Below are positions 17,291 through 27,539 of a stretch of DNA of 64,000 nucleotides, piece by piece. The position numbers and the translations under genes were made by a program. The stretch spans positions 15,974 to 79,973 of the forward strand of contig NZ_LOJP01000002.1 of assembly GCF_001553785.1 (NCBI RefSeq), read 5' to 3'. Source of the stretch: Actinoplanes sp. TFC3 (GTDB lineage Bacteria > Actinomycetota > Actinomycetes > Mycobacteriales > Micromonosporaceae). A model generated the notes under the pieces. It was not told the DNA's origin. It saw nothing but the letters and a program-made list of their open reading frames with translations, and ran no database searches. Every line of letters begins with the position of its first letter. The first letter of the stretch is position 1.

Positions 17291-18424
17291 TCACATCTCT
17301 TGCATGAATTCCGGGTGGTCGATGAGGAAGGAGGAGATGGAGTCGTTGCTGACCGCCTTGAAGAAATCCTCGGCGGACGGGTCGAGGCCCTCACCGATGT
17401 ACTGCTGACCGTCGAACAGGCTCTTGCCGGGCAGCTTCACCAGCGTCATGTCCTGCGAGCCGACCCCGCGCAGGGCCAGACCCCAGTCGACAACGTTGTG
17501 GCCGTTGCCGTCGAAGATCAGCGCGTCGCCGGCCGCGCGCAGCACCTGGTCGAGCTTGACGGGGTTGGTCACCACGTCCTTGCTGAGCGCCTGCTTGGCC
17601 ATCGCCTGGATGAACTGCTGCTGGTGGCGCTGACGGTCGTAGTCACTGCGGGGCAGGCCGTAGCGCTGGCGTACGTAGTCCAGCGCCTCCCACGCCTGCA
17701 GGTGATAGGTGCCCTTCTTGTACGTCTTCTGCGGCCCGATGTACGGGTGGTCGCAGCTGTTGTCGGCGCACTCGGGCCGGCGCGGGCGCGGCTTGCCGTT
17801 GGGCTGCAAGTGCTCGGACTTGACGTTCTGGTCGATCGTCATCGTGACGCCGCCCATGGCCTCGACGATGTCCTTGAACCCGTTGAAGTTGATGATCGCG
17901 CCGGCGTCGAACTTCTTGATGCCGGTGAGCTGGCCGACGGTCTTGGCGAGCAGGTCGAAGCCCTGGGCGACGTCATGCTTGCCGTTGCCGATGCTGCTGC
18001 CGTACGACATTGCGGCATTGATCTTCGAAGTGCCGCCCTGGAACCCGGTCTTGGCGAAGGGCGGGATCTCGACGCGCAGGTCACGCGGGATCGAGAAGAG
18101 CTGCGCTTGGTGCAGGCCCTCGGGGATGTGCACCACGATGATCGAGTCGGACAGCGGCGCGGTGGCCTCGTCGCGCGGGTCGATGCCGACCAGCAGGATG
18201 TTGAGCGGGCCCTTGATCTCGCTGACCGGGGTCTTGGTGGCGCCCGCGGCGGCATCGCCGAACAGGTCCTTGGTCTCCACCGCGCCCGCATACCGGGCGA
18301 CCAGCACCTGGGTGGTCACCAGGGCCCCGCCGCCGAGCACCATCAGCACGCAGCCGACGATCGCGCACAACCGCGCCCATAACGGTGATCGCCACTTGGC
18401 CTTGGCTTTGCCGCTCTTCGCCAC
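17291..18424 (-). CDS. LytR-CpsA-Psr (LCP) family cell-wall glycopolymer ligase
   Basis: A 377-aa LCP protein. A short Lys-rich cytoplasmic N-terminus precedes one transmembrane helix (LCAIVGCVLMVLGGGALV), then the extracytoplasmic LCP domain. Family motifs are visible: LLVGIDPRDE, PLSDSIIVVHIP, FSIPRDLRVEIP, and the C-terminal YVRQRYGLPRSDYDRQRHQQ. LCP enzymes transfer polyprenyl-linked glycopolymers such as arabinogalactan or teichoic acids onto peptidoglycan. A Cys pair (CADNSC) in the insert could form a disulfide. The GTG start has GGGGAG close upstream. It sits between atpD and atpC, an unusual position. Confidence 0.9.
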   Translation of the reverse strand: MAKSGKAKAKWRSPLWARLCAIVGCVLMVLGGGALVTTQVLVARYAGAVETKDLFGDAAAGATKTPVSEIKGPLNILLVGIDPRDEATAPLSDSIIVVHIPEGLHQAQLFSIPRDLRVEIPPFAKTGFQGGTSKINAAMSYGSSIGNGKHDVAQGFDLLAKTVGQLTGIKKFDAGAIINFNGFKDIVEAMGGVTMTIDQNVKSEHLQPNGKPRPRRPECADNSCDHPYIGPQKTYKKGTYHLQAWEALDYVRQRYGLPRSDYDRQRHQQQFIQAMAKQALSKDVVTNPVKLDQVLRAAGDALIFDGNGHNVVDWGLALRGVGSQDMTLVKLPGKSLFDGQQYIGEGLDPSAEDFFKAVSNDSISSFLIDHPEFMQEM

Positions 18425-18599
18425 TTGCTCCCCAACTCTCGGGCTATGCGACCAAAGAAACCATGATCGCGAGACTCCGCCGCACGGCCGCCAAGGATAT
18501 CCGAACGATCAAAGATTTCTTCGCATCCGGACAACCCATCACTGCGAGAACAAACGGACATAACGGTATGGAGGACACGCGGCCCGGCCCCCAGAAGCG

Positions 18600-18634
18600 C
18601 GAAGGCCGCGACGACAGAGTCGACGCGGCCTTCG
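18600..18634 (-). terminator. hairpin terminator after atpD
   Basis: An 11-bp perfect stem (CGAAGGCCGCG with its complement) encloses a 13-nt loop that itself contains a 4-bp inner stem. It begins 21 nt after the atpD stop. No U-tract follows, as is common in actinobacteria. Confidence 0.7.
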
Positions 18635-18654
18635 GTAACACACAGCTCGGCTGG

Positions 18655-20096
<1,442 letters not shown>

Positions 20097-20097
<1 letters not shown>

Positions 20098-21026
20098 CAC
20101 ACATCACTTCCCGCCGAGGACAGCGCCTCGACGCCGCCGACGATTTCACTGATTTCCTGGGTGATCGCAGCCTGCCGCGCGGAGTTCATCTCGCGCGTGT
20201 ACCGCTTGAGCAGGTCGTCCGCGTTGTCCGACGCGCTCTTCATCGCCCGGCGCCGCGACGCCGACTCGCTTGCCGCCGACTCCAGCAGCGCGGCGTAGAT
20301 CCGCGTGTTGAGGTACTTGGGCAGCAGCGCGTCGAGCAGTTCCTCGGCCTCGGGCTCGAACTCGTACGCCGGGCGCAGTCCGGGCTCGCGCTCCTTGTCC
20401 TCGACCTGCATCGGCGCCAGGAAGCGCGCCTGCGGGCTCTGGGTCATGAGCGACTTGAACTGGGTGCTGACGATGTGCAGCTCGTCCACGCCCTGGATGC
20501 CGTCCGGGCCGTGGCTGGTGTCGGTGTCATCGGCACCGGCCACGAACGCGTCCAGCAGCGAGTCACCGATCTTGCGGGCGTCCTCGAACGTCGGCCGCTC
20601 GGAGAACCCGGTCCAGCTGGTCTCGATCGGCCGGTTGCGGAACTTGTAGTAACCGACGCCCTTGCGGCCGACGATGTACAGCGCCACGTCCTTGCCGTCG
20701 GCCCGCAGGCGAGCGATGAGCTGCTCGCACGTGCGGATCGCGTTGGCGTTGTAGGCGCCGGCCAGGCCGCGGTCACTGGTGACCAGCAGGACACCCGCCC
20801 GCCGCACCCGCGAGCGCGGCTGCAGCAGGGGGTTGTCGACCGACGCGTTCGACGCGAGTGCGGTCAGCACCTGCGTGATCGCCTCCGCGTACGGCTGCGA
20901 GGCGGCGACCCGCTCCTGTGCCTTGGCGATGCGGCTGGTCGCAACCAGCTCCTGCGCCTTGGCGATCTTCTTGGTCGACCGGACGGTGCGGATGCGCCGC
21001 CGGAGGGCCTGTACCTGACCGGCCAT
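20097..21026 (-). CDS. atpG: F0F1 ATP synthase subunit gamma
   Basis: Rotating central shaft of F1, 309 aa. The N-terminal coiled-coil helix RRRIRTVRSTKKIAKA and C-terminal helix ITQEISEIVGG are typical. An acidic insert (DDTDTSHGPDG) lies mid-protein, as in other actinobacteria. It lies 5 nt after atpA and overlaps atpD by one base. Confidence 0.96.
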
Positions 21027-21031
21027 CTAAC

Positions 21032-22684
21032 TCAGGCCTCGTCCGACGCGGGGCGGACCTCGCGGGTCACGGTCTCGCGCGACTGCTGACCGTCGGCAAG
21101 CGGCTCGGCAGCGGCCTCGGTGCCTGCACCGGTGCCGGCGTCGCCCGCCTTGAAGCCCTGCTTGAACTCCTGCACGGCCTTCTGCAGCAGGTCAACGGTC
21201 TCGTCGGAAAGCTTGCCGCCGGCCGAGATGGTGGCGAACGCGTCGCTGCGGTTGCGCTTGAACCATTCGAGGAACTCGCCCTCGAAGCGGCGCACGTCAC
21301 CGACCGCGACGTCGTCGAGCTGGCCGGTGGTGCCGGCCCAGATCACGACGATCTGCTCGCCCGAGGACAGCGGCGAGTACTGCGGCTGCTTGAGCAGCTC
21401 GACCAGACGGACGCCCTTCTCGAGCTGGGCGCGCGACGCCTTGTCCAGGTCGGAGGCGAAGGCGGAGAACGCCTCCAGCTCACGGAACTGGGCGAGGTCG
21501 AGGCGCAGGCGGCCGGAGACCTGGCGCATGCCGCCGACCTGCGCGGAGCCACCGACTCGCGACACCGAGGTGCCGACGTTGATGGCCGGGCGCACACCGG
21601 AGGCGAACAGGTCACCCTCGAGGAAGATCTGGCCGTCGGTGATCGAGATGACGTTGGTCGGGATGTAGGCCGAGATGTCGCCGGCCTTGGTCTCGATCAG
21701 CGGCAGACCGGTCATCGAGCCGCCACCGAGCTCGTCGGAGAGCTTGGCGCAACGCTCGAGCAGGCGGCTGTGCAGGTAGAAGACGTCGCCCGGGTACGCC
21801 TCACGGCCCGGCGGGCGGCGCAGCAGCAGCGACACGGCGCGGTACGCCTCGGCCTGCTTGGTCAGGTCGTCGAAGACGATCAGGACGTGCTTGCCGGCGT
21901 ACATCCAGTGCTGACCGATCGAGGAACCGGTGTACGGCGCGATGTACTTGAAGCCGGCCGGGTCGGACGCCGGGGAGGCCACGATGGTCGTGTACTCCAG
22001 CGCGCCCTGCGCCTCCAGCGTCCCGCGGATGCTGGCGATGGTGGACGCCTTCTGACCGATTGCGACGTAGATGCAGCGGACCTGCTTGTCCGGGTCGCCG
22101 GACTCCCAGTTGGCGCGCTGGTTGATGATCGTGTCGAGCGCAACCGTGGTCTTGCCGGTCTTGCGGTCGCCGATGATGAGCTGGCGCTGGCCGCGGCCGA
22201 TCGGCGTCATGGCGTCGATGGCCTTGATGCCGGTCTGCAGCGGCTGCTTCACCGGCTGGCGGGCCATGACGTTGGGCGCCTGCAGCTCAAGCTCGCGGAA
22301 GCCCTCGCTGGCGATCTCGCCACGGTCGTCGATCGGGTTGCCCAGGGCGTCGACCACGCGGCCGAGGTAGGCGTCACCGACGGGCACGGAGAGCACGCGG
22401 CCGGTCCGCTTGACCCGCTGCCCCTCTTCGATGTTGGTGTAGTCGCCCAGGACGACGACACCGATCTCGCGAACCTCGAGGTTCAGCGCGACACCCAGGG
22501 TGCCGTCCTCGAACTCGAGGAGTTCGTTCGCCTGGGTCGAGGGCAGACCCTCGACGTGCGCGATCCCGTCGCCCGCATCGGAGACGATGCCGACCTCCTC
22601 GCGGGAGACCTCGGGCGAATAGGACGAGACGTAGCGCTCTAGCGCCCCCCGGATCTCGTCCGAGGAGATGGTCAGCTCGGCCAT
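21032..22684 (-). CDS. atpA: F0F1 ATP synthase subunit alpha
   Basis: Non-catalytic nucleotide-binding subunit of F1, 550 aa. The P-loop GDRKTGKT is near residue 170 and the signature PAINVGTSVSRVG near residue 365. The C-terminal extension of about 35 residues beyond the core is rich in Ala, Thr and Glu, as in other actinobacterial alpha subunits. The start is ATG. Confidence 0.97.
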   Translation of the reverse strand: MAELTISSDEIRGALERYVSSYSPEVSREEVGIVSDAGDGIAHVEGLPSTQANELLEFEDGTLGVALNLEVREIGVVVLGDYTNIEEGQRVKRTGRVLSVPVGDAYLGRVVDALGNPIDDRGEIASEGFRELELQAPNVMARQPVKQPLQTGIKAIDAMTPIGRGQRQLIIGDRKTGKTTVALDTIINQRANWESGDPDKQVRCIYVAIGQKASTIASIRGTLEAQGALEYTTIVASPASDPAGFKYIAPYTGSSIGQHWMYAGKHVLIVFDDLTKQAEAYRAVSLLLRRPPGREAYPGDVFYLHSRLLERCAKLSDELGGGSMTGLPLIETKAGDISAYIPTNVISITDGQIFLEGDLFASGVRPAINVGTSVSRVGGSAQVGGMRQVSGRLRLDLAQFRELEAFSAFASDLDKASRAQLEKGVRLVELLKQPQYSPLSSGEQIVVIWAGTTGQLDDVAVGDVRRFEGEFLEWFKRNRSDAFATISAGGKLSDETVDLLQKAVQEFKQGFKAGDAGTGAGTEAAAEPLADGQQSRETVTREVRPASDEA

Positions 22685-22764
22685 CCTCTGCCTTCTCTAG
22701 TCGGCTCGGGGCGTCGCCGCGCCCGAGGGCTTTCGGTAGCGTCGCCGCCGCCGAGGGGAAAGAA

Positions 22765-23583
22765 CTATTTAGCGAACGCCTGGCGGGCTTCGTTGAGTCG
22801 CCGCAGGATCGTGCCGTCGTAGAGGTCGGAGCCGACACGCACGCTGAGGCCACCGATGATGCTCGGGTCGACTTCGACCTTCAGCGAAACCTGCCGACCG
22901 TAGATGTCGGACAACTTGGCGGCGAGCCGCTGCTCCTCCGCATCGTCGAGAACCTTGGCCGCGGTCACGTACGCGAGTTCGCGGTCGCGCTTCGCGGCGG
23001 TCAGCTCGACGAGCTTGCTGAGCGAGGACTCGAAGCTCCGGCCACCGAAACCCTCGAGAGCGATCTTGACAAGCTGGAGCGTCGCCGTCTGGACCTTGCC
23101 TTTCAGCAGGTCCTCAACGAGCTTAGCCCGCTGGTCGGCCGATGCGCTCGGGTCACTGAGCGTGACGGCCAGCCGGCCGTTGCCGGACACGACCTGGCCG
23201 AAACGGAACAGCTCGTCCTCGACATCGGCGAGCTTGCCGTCGCGGTCGGCGGCGGTGAGCACCGTGTCGGTGCCGAGCCGCTCGGTCGCGTCGAGCAGTT
23301 CCGCCGGGGCGGACCAGCGACCGGCCACCAGGGTGGCCAGGGTGTCGACCGTGATGACGCTGAGCTTGCCGGAGACCAGCGACTGGAACAGCCCGGCCCG
23401 CTCGTCGGCCGACCGCGACGGGTCGGTCAGCGCGCGTCGCAGCCGCGGCTCGCCGCGCAGCAGCCGGGCCACCGCCAGGATCTCATCGGCGATGGTGGCG
23501 AGCTGCGCGGCGGTGACCGACGTCGAGCCCGCGGCCAGCTTGTCCGCGGCCGCGGCGTACGACTCCCGGTTGACGGCGGCCAT
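22765..23583 (-). CDS. atpH: F0F1 ATP synthase subunit delta
   Basis: Peripheral-stalk subunit, 272 aa. It is longer than the ~180-aa proteobacterial form, as usual in actinobacteria. The C-terminal OSCP motif DPSIIGGLSVRVGSDLYDG is clear. The ATG overlaps the atpF stop (TGATG). Unlike in mycobacteria, atpF and atpH are separate genes here. Confidence 0.94.
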   Translation of the reverse strand: MAAVNRESYAAAADKLAAGSTSVTAAQLATIADEILAVARLLRGEPRLRRALTDPSRSADERAGLFQSLVSGKLSVITVDTLATLVAGRWSAPAELLDATERLGTDTVLTAADRDGKLADVEDELFRFGQVVSGNGRLAVTLSDPSASADQRAKLVEDLLKGKVQTATLQLVKIALEGFGGRSFESSLSKLVELTAAKRDRELAYVTAAKVLDDAEEQRLAAKLSDIYGRQVSLKVEVDPSIIGGLSVRVGSDLYDGTILRRLNEARQAFAK

Positions 23584-24122
23584 CAGCGGCTGCCCGCGCC
23601 GGCGCCGAGCTCGTTGATGAACCGGTCGACGGTGCCCCGGGTGCGGGCCTCGTCAGCGAGCGACTCGCCGACGATGCGACCGGCCAGGTCCACGGCGAGC
23701 GTGCCGACCTCGGAGCGCAGCTCACGAACGATGCTCTCGCGCTGGGCGGCGAGCTGCTCGCGGCCGGCCGCGATGATGCGGTCGGACTCTTCGCGGGCCT
23801 TGGCCAGAACGTCCTGGCGGATGCCCTCGGCGTCGGCCCGGGCTTCGTCGCGGATGCGGGCGGCCTCGGTGCGAGCCTCGGCCAGCTGCGCGCGGTACTG
23901 CTCGAGCAGCCCGTTGGCCTCGGCCTGCGCGGCCTCGGCCCGCTTGATGCCGCCCTCGATCTCGTCGACCCGGGCCCTGAACGTCTCCTCCATGCGGGGG
24001 AAGACGAACTTCATCAGGACGAAGCAGAGGATCGCGAAGGCGATAATCCCGACGATGATCTCGGGGACGTGAGGCAGGATGACGTTGCCGCCACCCTCCT
24101 CCTCCGCAGCAAGGATCTTCAT
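23583..24122 (-). CDS. atpF: F0F1 ATP synthase subunit b
   Basis: Peripheral-stalk membrane subunit, 179 aa. One N-terminal transmembrane helix (IIVGIIAFAILCFVLMKFVF) leads into a long charged coiled coil. The ATG at 24122 is 8 nt from a GGAGG ribosome-binding site; an in-frame GTG three codons earlier overlaps that site and is unlikely. Confidence 0.94.
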   Translation of the reverse strand: MKILAAEEEGGGNVILPHVPEIIVGIIAFAILCFVLMKFVFPRMEETFRARVDEIEGGIKRAEAAQAEANGLLEQYRAQLAEARTEAARIRDEARADAEGIRQDVLAKAREESDRIIAAGREQLAAQRESIVRELRSEVGTLAVDLAGRIVGESLADEARTRGTVDRFINELGAGAGSR

Positions 24123-24176
24123 TGTGCGCACCTCCTGTCCGGTCGCGCCGTGGTGCTGACGGGCATCAGCTTGGGC

Positions 24177-24401
24177 TTACTGAAGGGCGAACGCGAGGAC
24201 GAGGCCGAAGAGGGCGAGCGCCTCGACGACCGCGAAGCCGAAGATCAGCCAGGTGCGGTTGAAGCCGGCCGACTCGGGCTGACGGGCGCTGGCCTGGATG
24301 TAGGCGGCGAACAGGATGCCGATACCGATGCCGGGACCGATGGCGGCAAGGCCGTAGCCGATGGTGCCGAGCTGGCCATCCACTGCAGCTTGAAGCAGCA
24401 T
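24177..24401 (-). CDS. atpE: F0F1 ATP synthase subunit c
   Basis: Proteolipid of the Fo rotor ring, 74 aa. It has two transmembrane helices with the GPGIGIGI packing motif in the first and the proton-carrying Glu60 in VVEALALFG in the second; the polar loop has ARQPE. This Glu is the residue bound by bedaquiline in mycobacteria. An AGGAGG ribosome-binding site precedes the ATG. Confidence 0.96.
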   Translation of the reverse strand: MLLQAAVDGQLGTIGYGLAAIGPGIGIGILFAAYIQASARQPESAGFNRTWLIFGFAVVEALALFGLVLAFALQ

Positions 24402-24486
24402 TTGCTATTTCCTCCTGGAATTCGCGCGTGACTGTCACGCGTGGCGACAAGGTGCGGTCAGGAACCGCGTGAAACTCGAGCGGAAC

Positions 24487-25287
24487 TCAGTGGTCTTCGG
24501 CGAGCGCGCCTTCGAGGTAGTTGGCGGTCAGCATGACGAAGACGTAGGCCTGCAGGAAGATGACCATGACCTCGAAGAACGTCATCACGATGGCCATCAG
24601 GAACGAGAACACCGACAGGCCCATGATGAACACGTTGGCGCTGCCCAGCATGGCGACGCCGCCGAGCGTGAACACCAGCAGGATGAGGTGGCCGGCGAAC
24701 ATGTTGGCGAAGAGCCGGACCGCGAGGGTGACCGGTCGCGTGAGGAACGTCGAAATCAGTTCGATCGGGGTGACCAGGATGTAGAGCGGCCACGGGATAC
24801 CCGGCATGAACAGGTTGACGCGGAAGTAGTGGGCCGCGCCGTGCTTCTTGATGCCCTGGTAGATGAAGAGCAACCAGCTGATGACACCGAGCACCACCGG
24901 GAAGGCGATGTGCGCATTCGGCGAGATCTGGAAGAACGGAATAATCGCGAACAGGTTCGTCAGCGCGATGAAGCAGAACAGCACCGTCAGATACGGCGCG
25001 AACCGCAGGCCTTCCTTACCGACGACGTCCTGTGCGATGTTCTTGCGAACAAAGCCGTAGATCGATTCGGCGAGCCACTGCTTCTTGGTCGGGACCAGCT
25101 GCGGCTTCCGGTAGGACACCAGGAAGTAGATGATCAGAAGCGCGACGGCCAGCCACACCATGAACGTAAGTTTGGTGAATAGCAGACCCCATTCCGAGCC
25201 ACGGAGTGACGGAATCCAGCTCTCGAAGTCGAAGTCCTGGACCCCGGGCGGGAAGCCCTCGGCCAAGATTGCCGACTGCTCGACCAT
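24487..25287 (-). CDS. atpB: F0F1 ATP synthase subunit a
   Basis: Stator proton-channel subunit, 266 aa, with five to six transmembrane helices. The essential Arg is in RLFANMFAGH and the PIELISTF segment precedes it. The ATG at 25287 follows a GGAAGGTGG ribosome-binding site; the GTG at 25302 overlaps that site. It is the first structural gene after atpZ. Confidence 0.95.
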   Translation of the reverse strand: MVEQSAILAEGFPPGVQDFDFESWIPSLRGSEWGLLFTKLTFMVWLAVALLIIYFLVSYRKPQLVPTKKQWLAESIYGFVRKNIAQDVVGKEGLRFAPYLTVLFCFIALTNLFAIIPFFQISPNAHIAFPVVLGVISWLLFIYQGIKKHGAAHYFRVNLFMPGIPWPLYILVTPIELISTFLTRPVTLAVRLFANMFAGHLILLVFTLGGVAMLGSANVFIMGLSVFSFLMAIVMTFFEVMVIFLQAYVFVMLTANYLEGALAEDH

Positions 25288-25305
25288 CGGTCCACCTTCC
25301 ACGCG

Positions 25306-25524
25306 TTAACCAAACCTCTTGATGACCAGGTACAAAGACGCGGCCAGTCCAACGATCATGCCAACGAGAAGACCCAGGCGATTAGGCAGATCCAGCCAGA
25401 GATCAACCAGATAACCTAATCCGCCCCACACCACAATCCCGCTGAGCAGGGTGCTGAGCGCCGCCCACGCCGACTGATCACCGGTGGGCTGGGGCTTCTT
25501 CTGGGGTGGCTGCTCGTCCGCCAT
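25306..25524 (-). CDS. AtpZ/AtpI family small membrane protein
   Basis: A 72-aa protein with a Pro/Gln-rich cytoplasmic N-terminus and two transmembrane helices (LSGIVVWGGLGYLVDLWL and LVGMIVGLAASLYLVIKRF). It matches AtpZ-type accessory proteins that help assemble the ATP synthase or transport Mg2+/Ca2+. It lies 18 nt upstream of atpB. Confidence 0.8.
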   Translation of the reverse strand: MADEQPPQKKPQPTGDQSAWAALSTLLSGIVVWGGLGYLVDLWLDLPNRLGLLVGMIVGLAASLYLVIKRFG

Positions 25525-25766
25525 GACGCCGAGACCATATCAGCCGCAGAATCAGCGTTGCGCATCGACCCCCGTGCGGCAATGGCTCGGGGGTGGCGCA
25601 ATCTCTGTGGGCCGTTGGGCGGCGGCCGCCACGTTACTACGAAGGCGCACGCGCTCGCGCGCAACTGTCCGGTCTCGGACGAGTGATTAGCTCGCGAAGC
25701 GACCGGCATGGGTGAAGTGTCGCATTCAGCCGGGCGGTAATCCGCTACTTGCAGGGAACACGCACA
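25525..25766 (-). promoter_or_regulatory. intergenic region that may hold the atpZ-atpB promoter
   Basis: 242 bp without a gene between the atpI-like gene and atpZ. A TATGGT hexamer lies 9 nt before the atpZ ATG on the minus strand; no good -35 is visible. It may carry the main atp promoter, unless transcription enters from glyA. Confidence 0.35.
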
Positions 25767-26156
25767 TCAAGATTTAAGGCTCAGGGAACTGACCCGCCAA
25801 CTCCACGTCAACTGAGCGCCCGTCCAGACGAATACCGCTACAACGACGGCGACTCCCAGCGAGAACAGGCCGGGCCAATCCGCCTCGTTGAGCCGGTAAA
25901 GAACGAGCCCGAGCAGAACGCACTTGAGGGCATAAGTGAGCAGCACCACAGGCATCATCAGCTGACGGGCATAGAGGTCGGCCCACGCCACCACCAAGCC
26001 GGAGATCGTGTAGCTCACCAGCACCAGCAGCACGCCGCCGGCAGCGCCGAGCGCCGCCATCGGGCCCCGCAGGATCCAGGCCAGCGCGGCCCCCAACACG
26101 AGCAGGACGGCGGAACAAGCAAAGCCGAGCGGCAGGTGTTGCAGCCTTTCACGCAT
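25767..26156 (-). CDS. AtpI-like membrane protein (ATP synthase subunit I)
   Basis: A 129-aa protein with four hydrophobic segments and the pattern of actinobacterial ATP synthase I proteins, encoded just upstream of the atp operon. It probably assists c-ring assembly. It starts 10 nt after the glyA stop, so the two are likely co-transcribed. Confidence 0.7.
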   Translation of the reverse strand: MRERLQHLPLGFACSAVLLVLGAALAWILRGPMAALGAAGGVLLVLVSYTISGLVVAWADLYARQLMMPVVLLTYALKCVLLGLVLYRLNEADWPGLFSLGVAVVVAVFVWTGAQLTWSWRVSSLSLKS

Positions 26157-26166
26157 TCACGAAAGG

Positions 26167-27462
26167 TTACGCGAGCTCGTACGAGGATCCCAAAGCGTAC
26201 GCAGGGAAGCGCTGCGCCAGCTCCTCCGCCCGCACCGCGATCTCCCGCAGAGCCGAGGCCCCCGCCGCCGTTGCGGGATCGGCGCGCACCGCGGTGGCGA
26301 TCAGCCCGGCGATCTCCCGCATCTGAGCCTCGCCCATCCCCTGCGTCGTCACCGCCGCGGTGCCGACCCGGATACCGGAGGCGGTGGTCGGCTTTTCCGG
26401 GTCGAACGGGACGGCGTTCTTGTTGAGCGTGATGCCGGCCTGTTCGCACCGGTCCTCGGCATCGCGCCCGCACACCCCGAGTTCGCGCAGGTCGGCCAGG
26501 GCCAAGTGGGTGTCGGTGCCCCCGGCGACCGCCCGCATGCCCTCGGCCGCGAGCCCGGCGGAGAGGGCCTGGCTGTTGCGGACGACCTGGTGGGCGTACC
26601 CCTGGAACTCCGGGCGTGACGCCTCCCGCAGCGCCACCGCCTTTGCCGCGATGGCGTGCATCATCGGCCCGCCCTGGGTGAAGGGGAAGACCGCTTTGTC
26701 GATGCGTGCGCCCAGCGGCTCACGGCAGAGCAGCATGCCGCCGCGTGGACCCCGCAACACCTTGTGGGTGGTGCACGAAACCACGTCGGCGAACGGTACG
26801 GGTGAGGGCACGGCCCGGCCGGCGACCAGCCCGATGATGTGCGCGGCGTCGACCATCAGGTACGCCCCCACCTCGTCGGCGATGTCCCGGAACACCGGGA
26901 AGTCCAGCAGCCGCGGGTACGAGGTGGCTCCGCAGATGATCAGGGCCGGCCGGTGCGCCAGGGCCAGTTCGCGCACCTCGTCGTAATCGATGAGCTCGGT
27001 GTCCGGGCGCACGTGGTAGCCGACCGTCCGAAACCACTTGCCCGAGAAGTTGACCTTGCTGCCGTGGGTGAGGTGACCCCCGTGCGGCAGGTCCATGGCC
27101 AGCACCGTGTCGCCCGGCTGCACCAGTGCCGCGTACGCCGCCATGTTCGCCGACGCCCCCGAGTGCGGCTGCACGTTGACGTGCTCGGCGCCGAACAACG
27201 CCTTGGCCCGCTCGATCGCCAGCTTCTCGGCCCGGTCGACCTCGGCACAGCCGCGGTAGTAGCGCTGCCCGGGATAGCCCTCGGCGTACTTGTTCGTCAG
27301 CGTGGAGCCGAGCGCGGCGAGCACCGCCGCGGACGTGAAGTTCTCACTGGCGATCAGGTGCAGACCGCTGCGCTGACGTTCCAGCTCACCGAGCAGTACC
27401 CCGGCGATCTCGGGATCCTCGCGGCGCAGCGCCTCGAGGTCCGGGCCCCAGAACGTGCCCAT
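26167..27462 (-). CDS. glyA: serine hydroxymethyltransferase
   Basis: PLP enzyme converting serine and tetrahydrofolate to glycine and methylene-tetrahydrofolate. The 431-aa protein has HLIASENF near residue 35, NVQPHSGASAN near 97, the PLP Lys in CTTHKVLRGPRGG near 230, and the C-terminal GIRVGTAAVTTQGM. The usual TTTTHK motif reads CTTHK, so the first Thr-rich residues differ. The ATG is preceded by GAGGGG at 8 nt. Its place upstream of atpI, next to the tyrosine phosphatase region, is conserved in streptomycetes. Confidence 0.93.
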   Translation of the reverse strand: MGTFWGPDLEALRREDPEIAGVLLGELERQRSGLHLIASENFTSAAVLAALGSTLTNKYAEGYPGQRYYRGCAEVDRAEKLAIERAKALFGAEHVNVQPHSGASANMAAYAALVQPGDTVLAMDLPHGGHLTHGSKVNFSGKWFRTVGYHVRPDTELIDYDEVRELALAHRPALIICGATSYPRLLDFPVFRDIADEVGAYLMVDAAHIIGLVAGRAVPSPVPFADVVSCTTHKVLRGPRGGMLLCREPLGARIDKAVFPFTQGGPMMHAIAAKAVALREASRPEFQGYAHQVVRNSQALSAGLAAEGMRAVAGGTDTHLALADLRELGVCGRDAEDRCEQAGITLNKNAVPFDPEKPTTASGIRVGTAAVTTQGMGEAQMREIAGLIATAVRADPATAAGASALREIAVRAEELAQRFPAYALGSSYELA

Positions 27463-27539
27463 CGCGCGCCCCCTCAGGTCGGCGGAAAGCCCGGTAAAAG
27501 CATATGGCTTAGCCGCGCTGCCTGCGGGAACACGAAAGT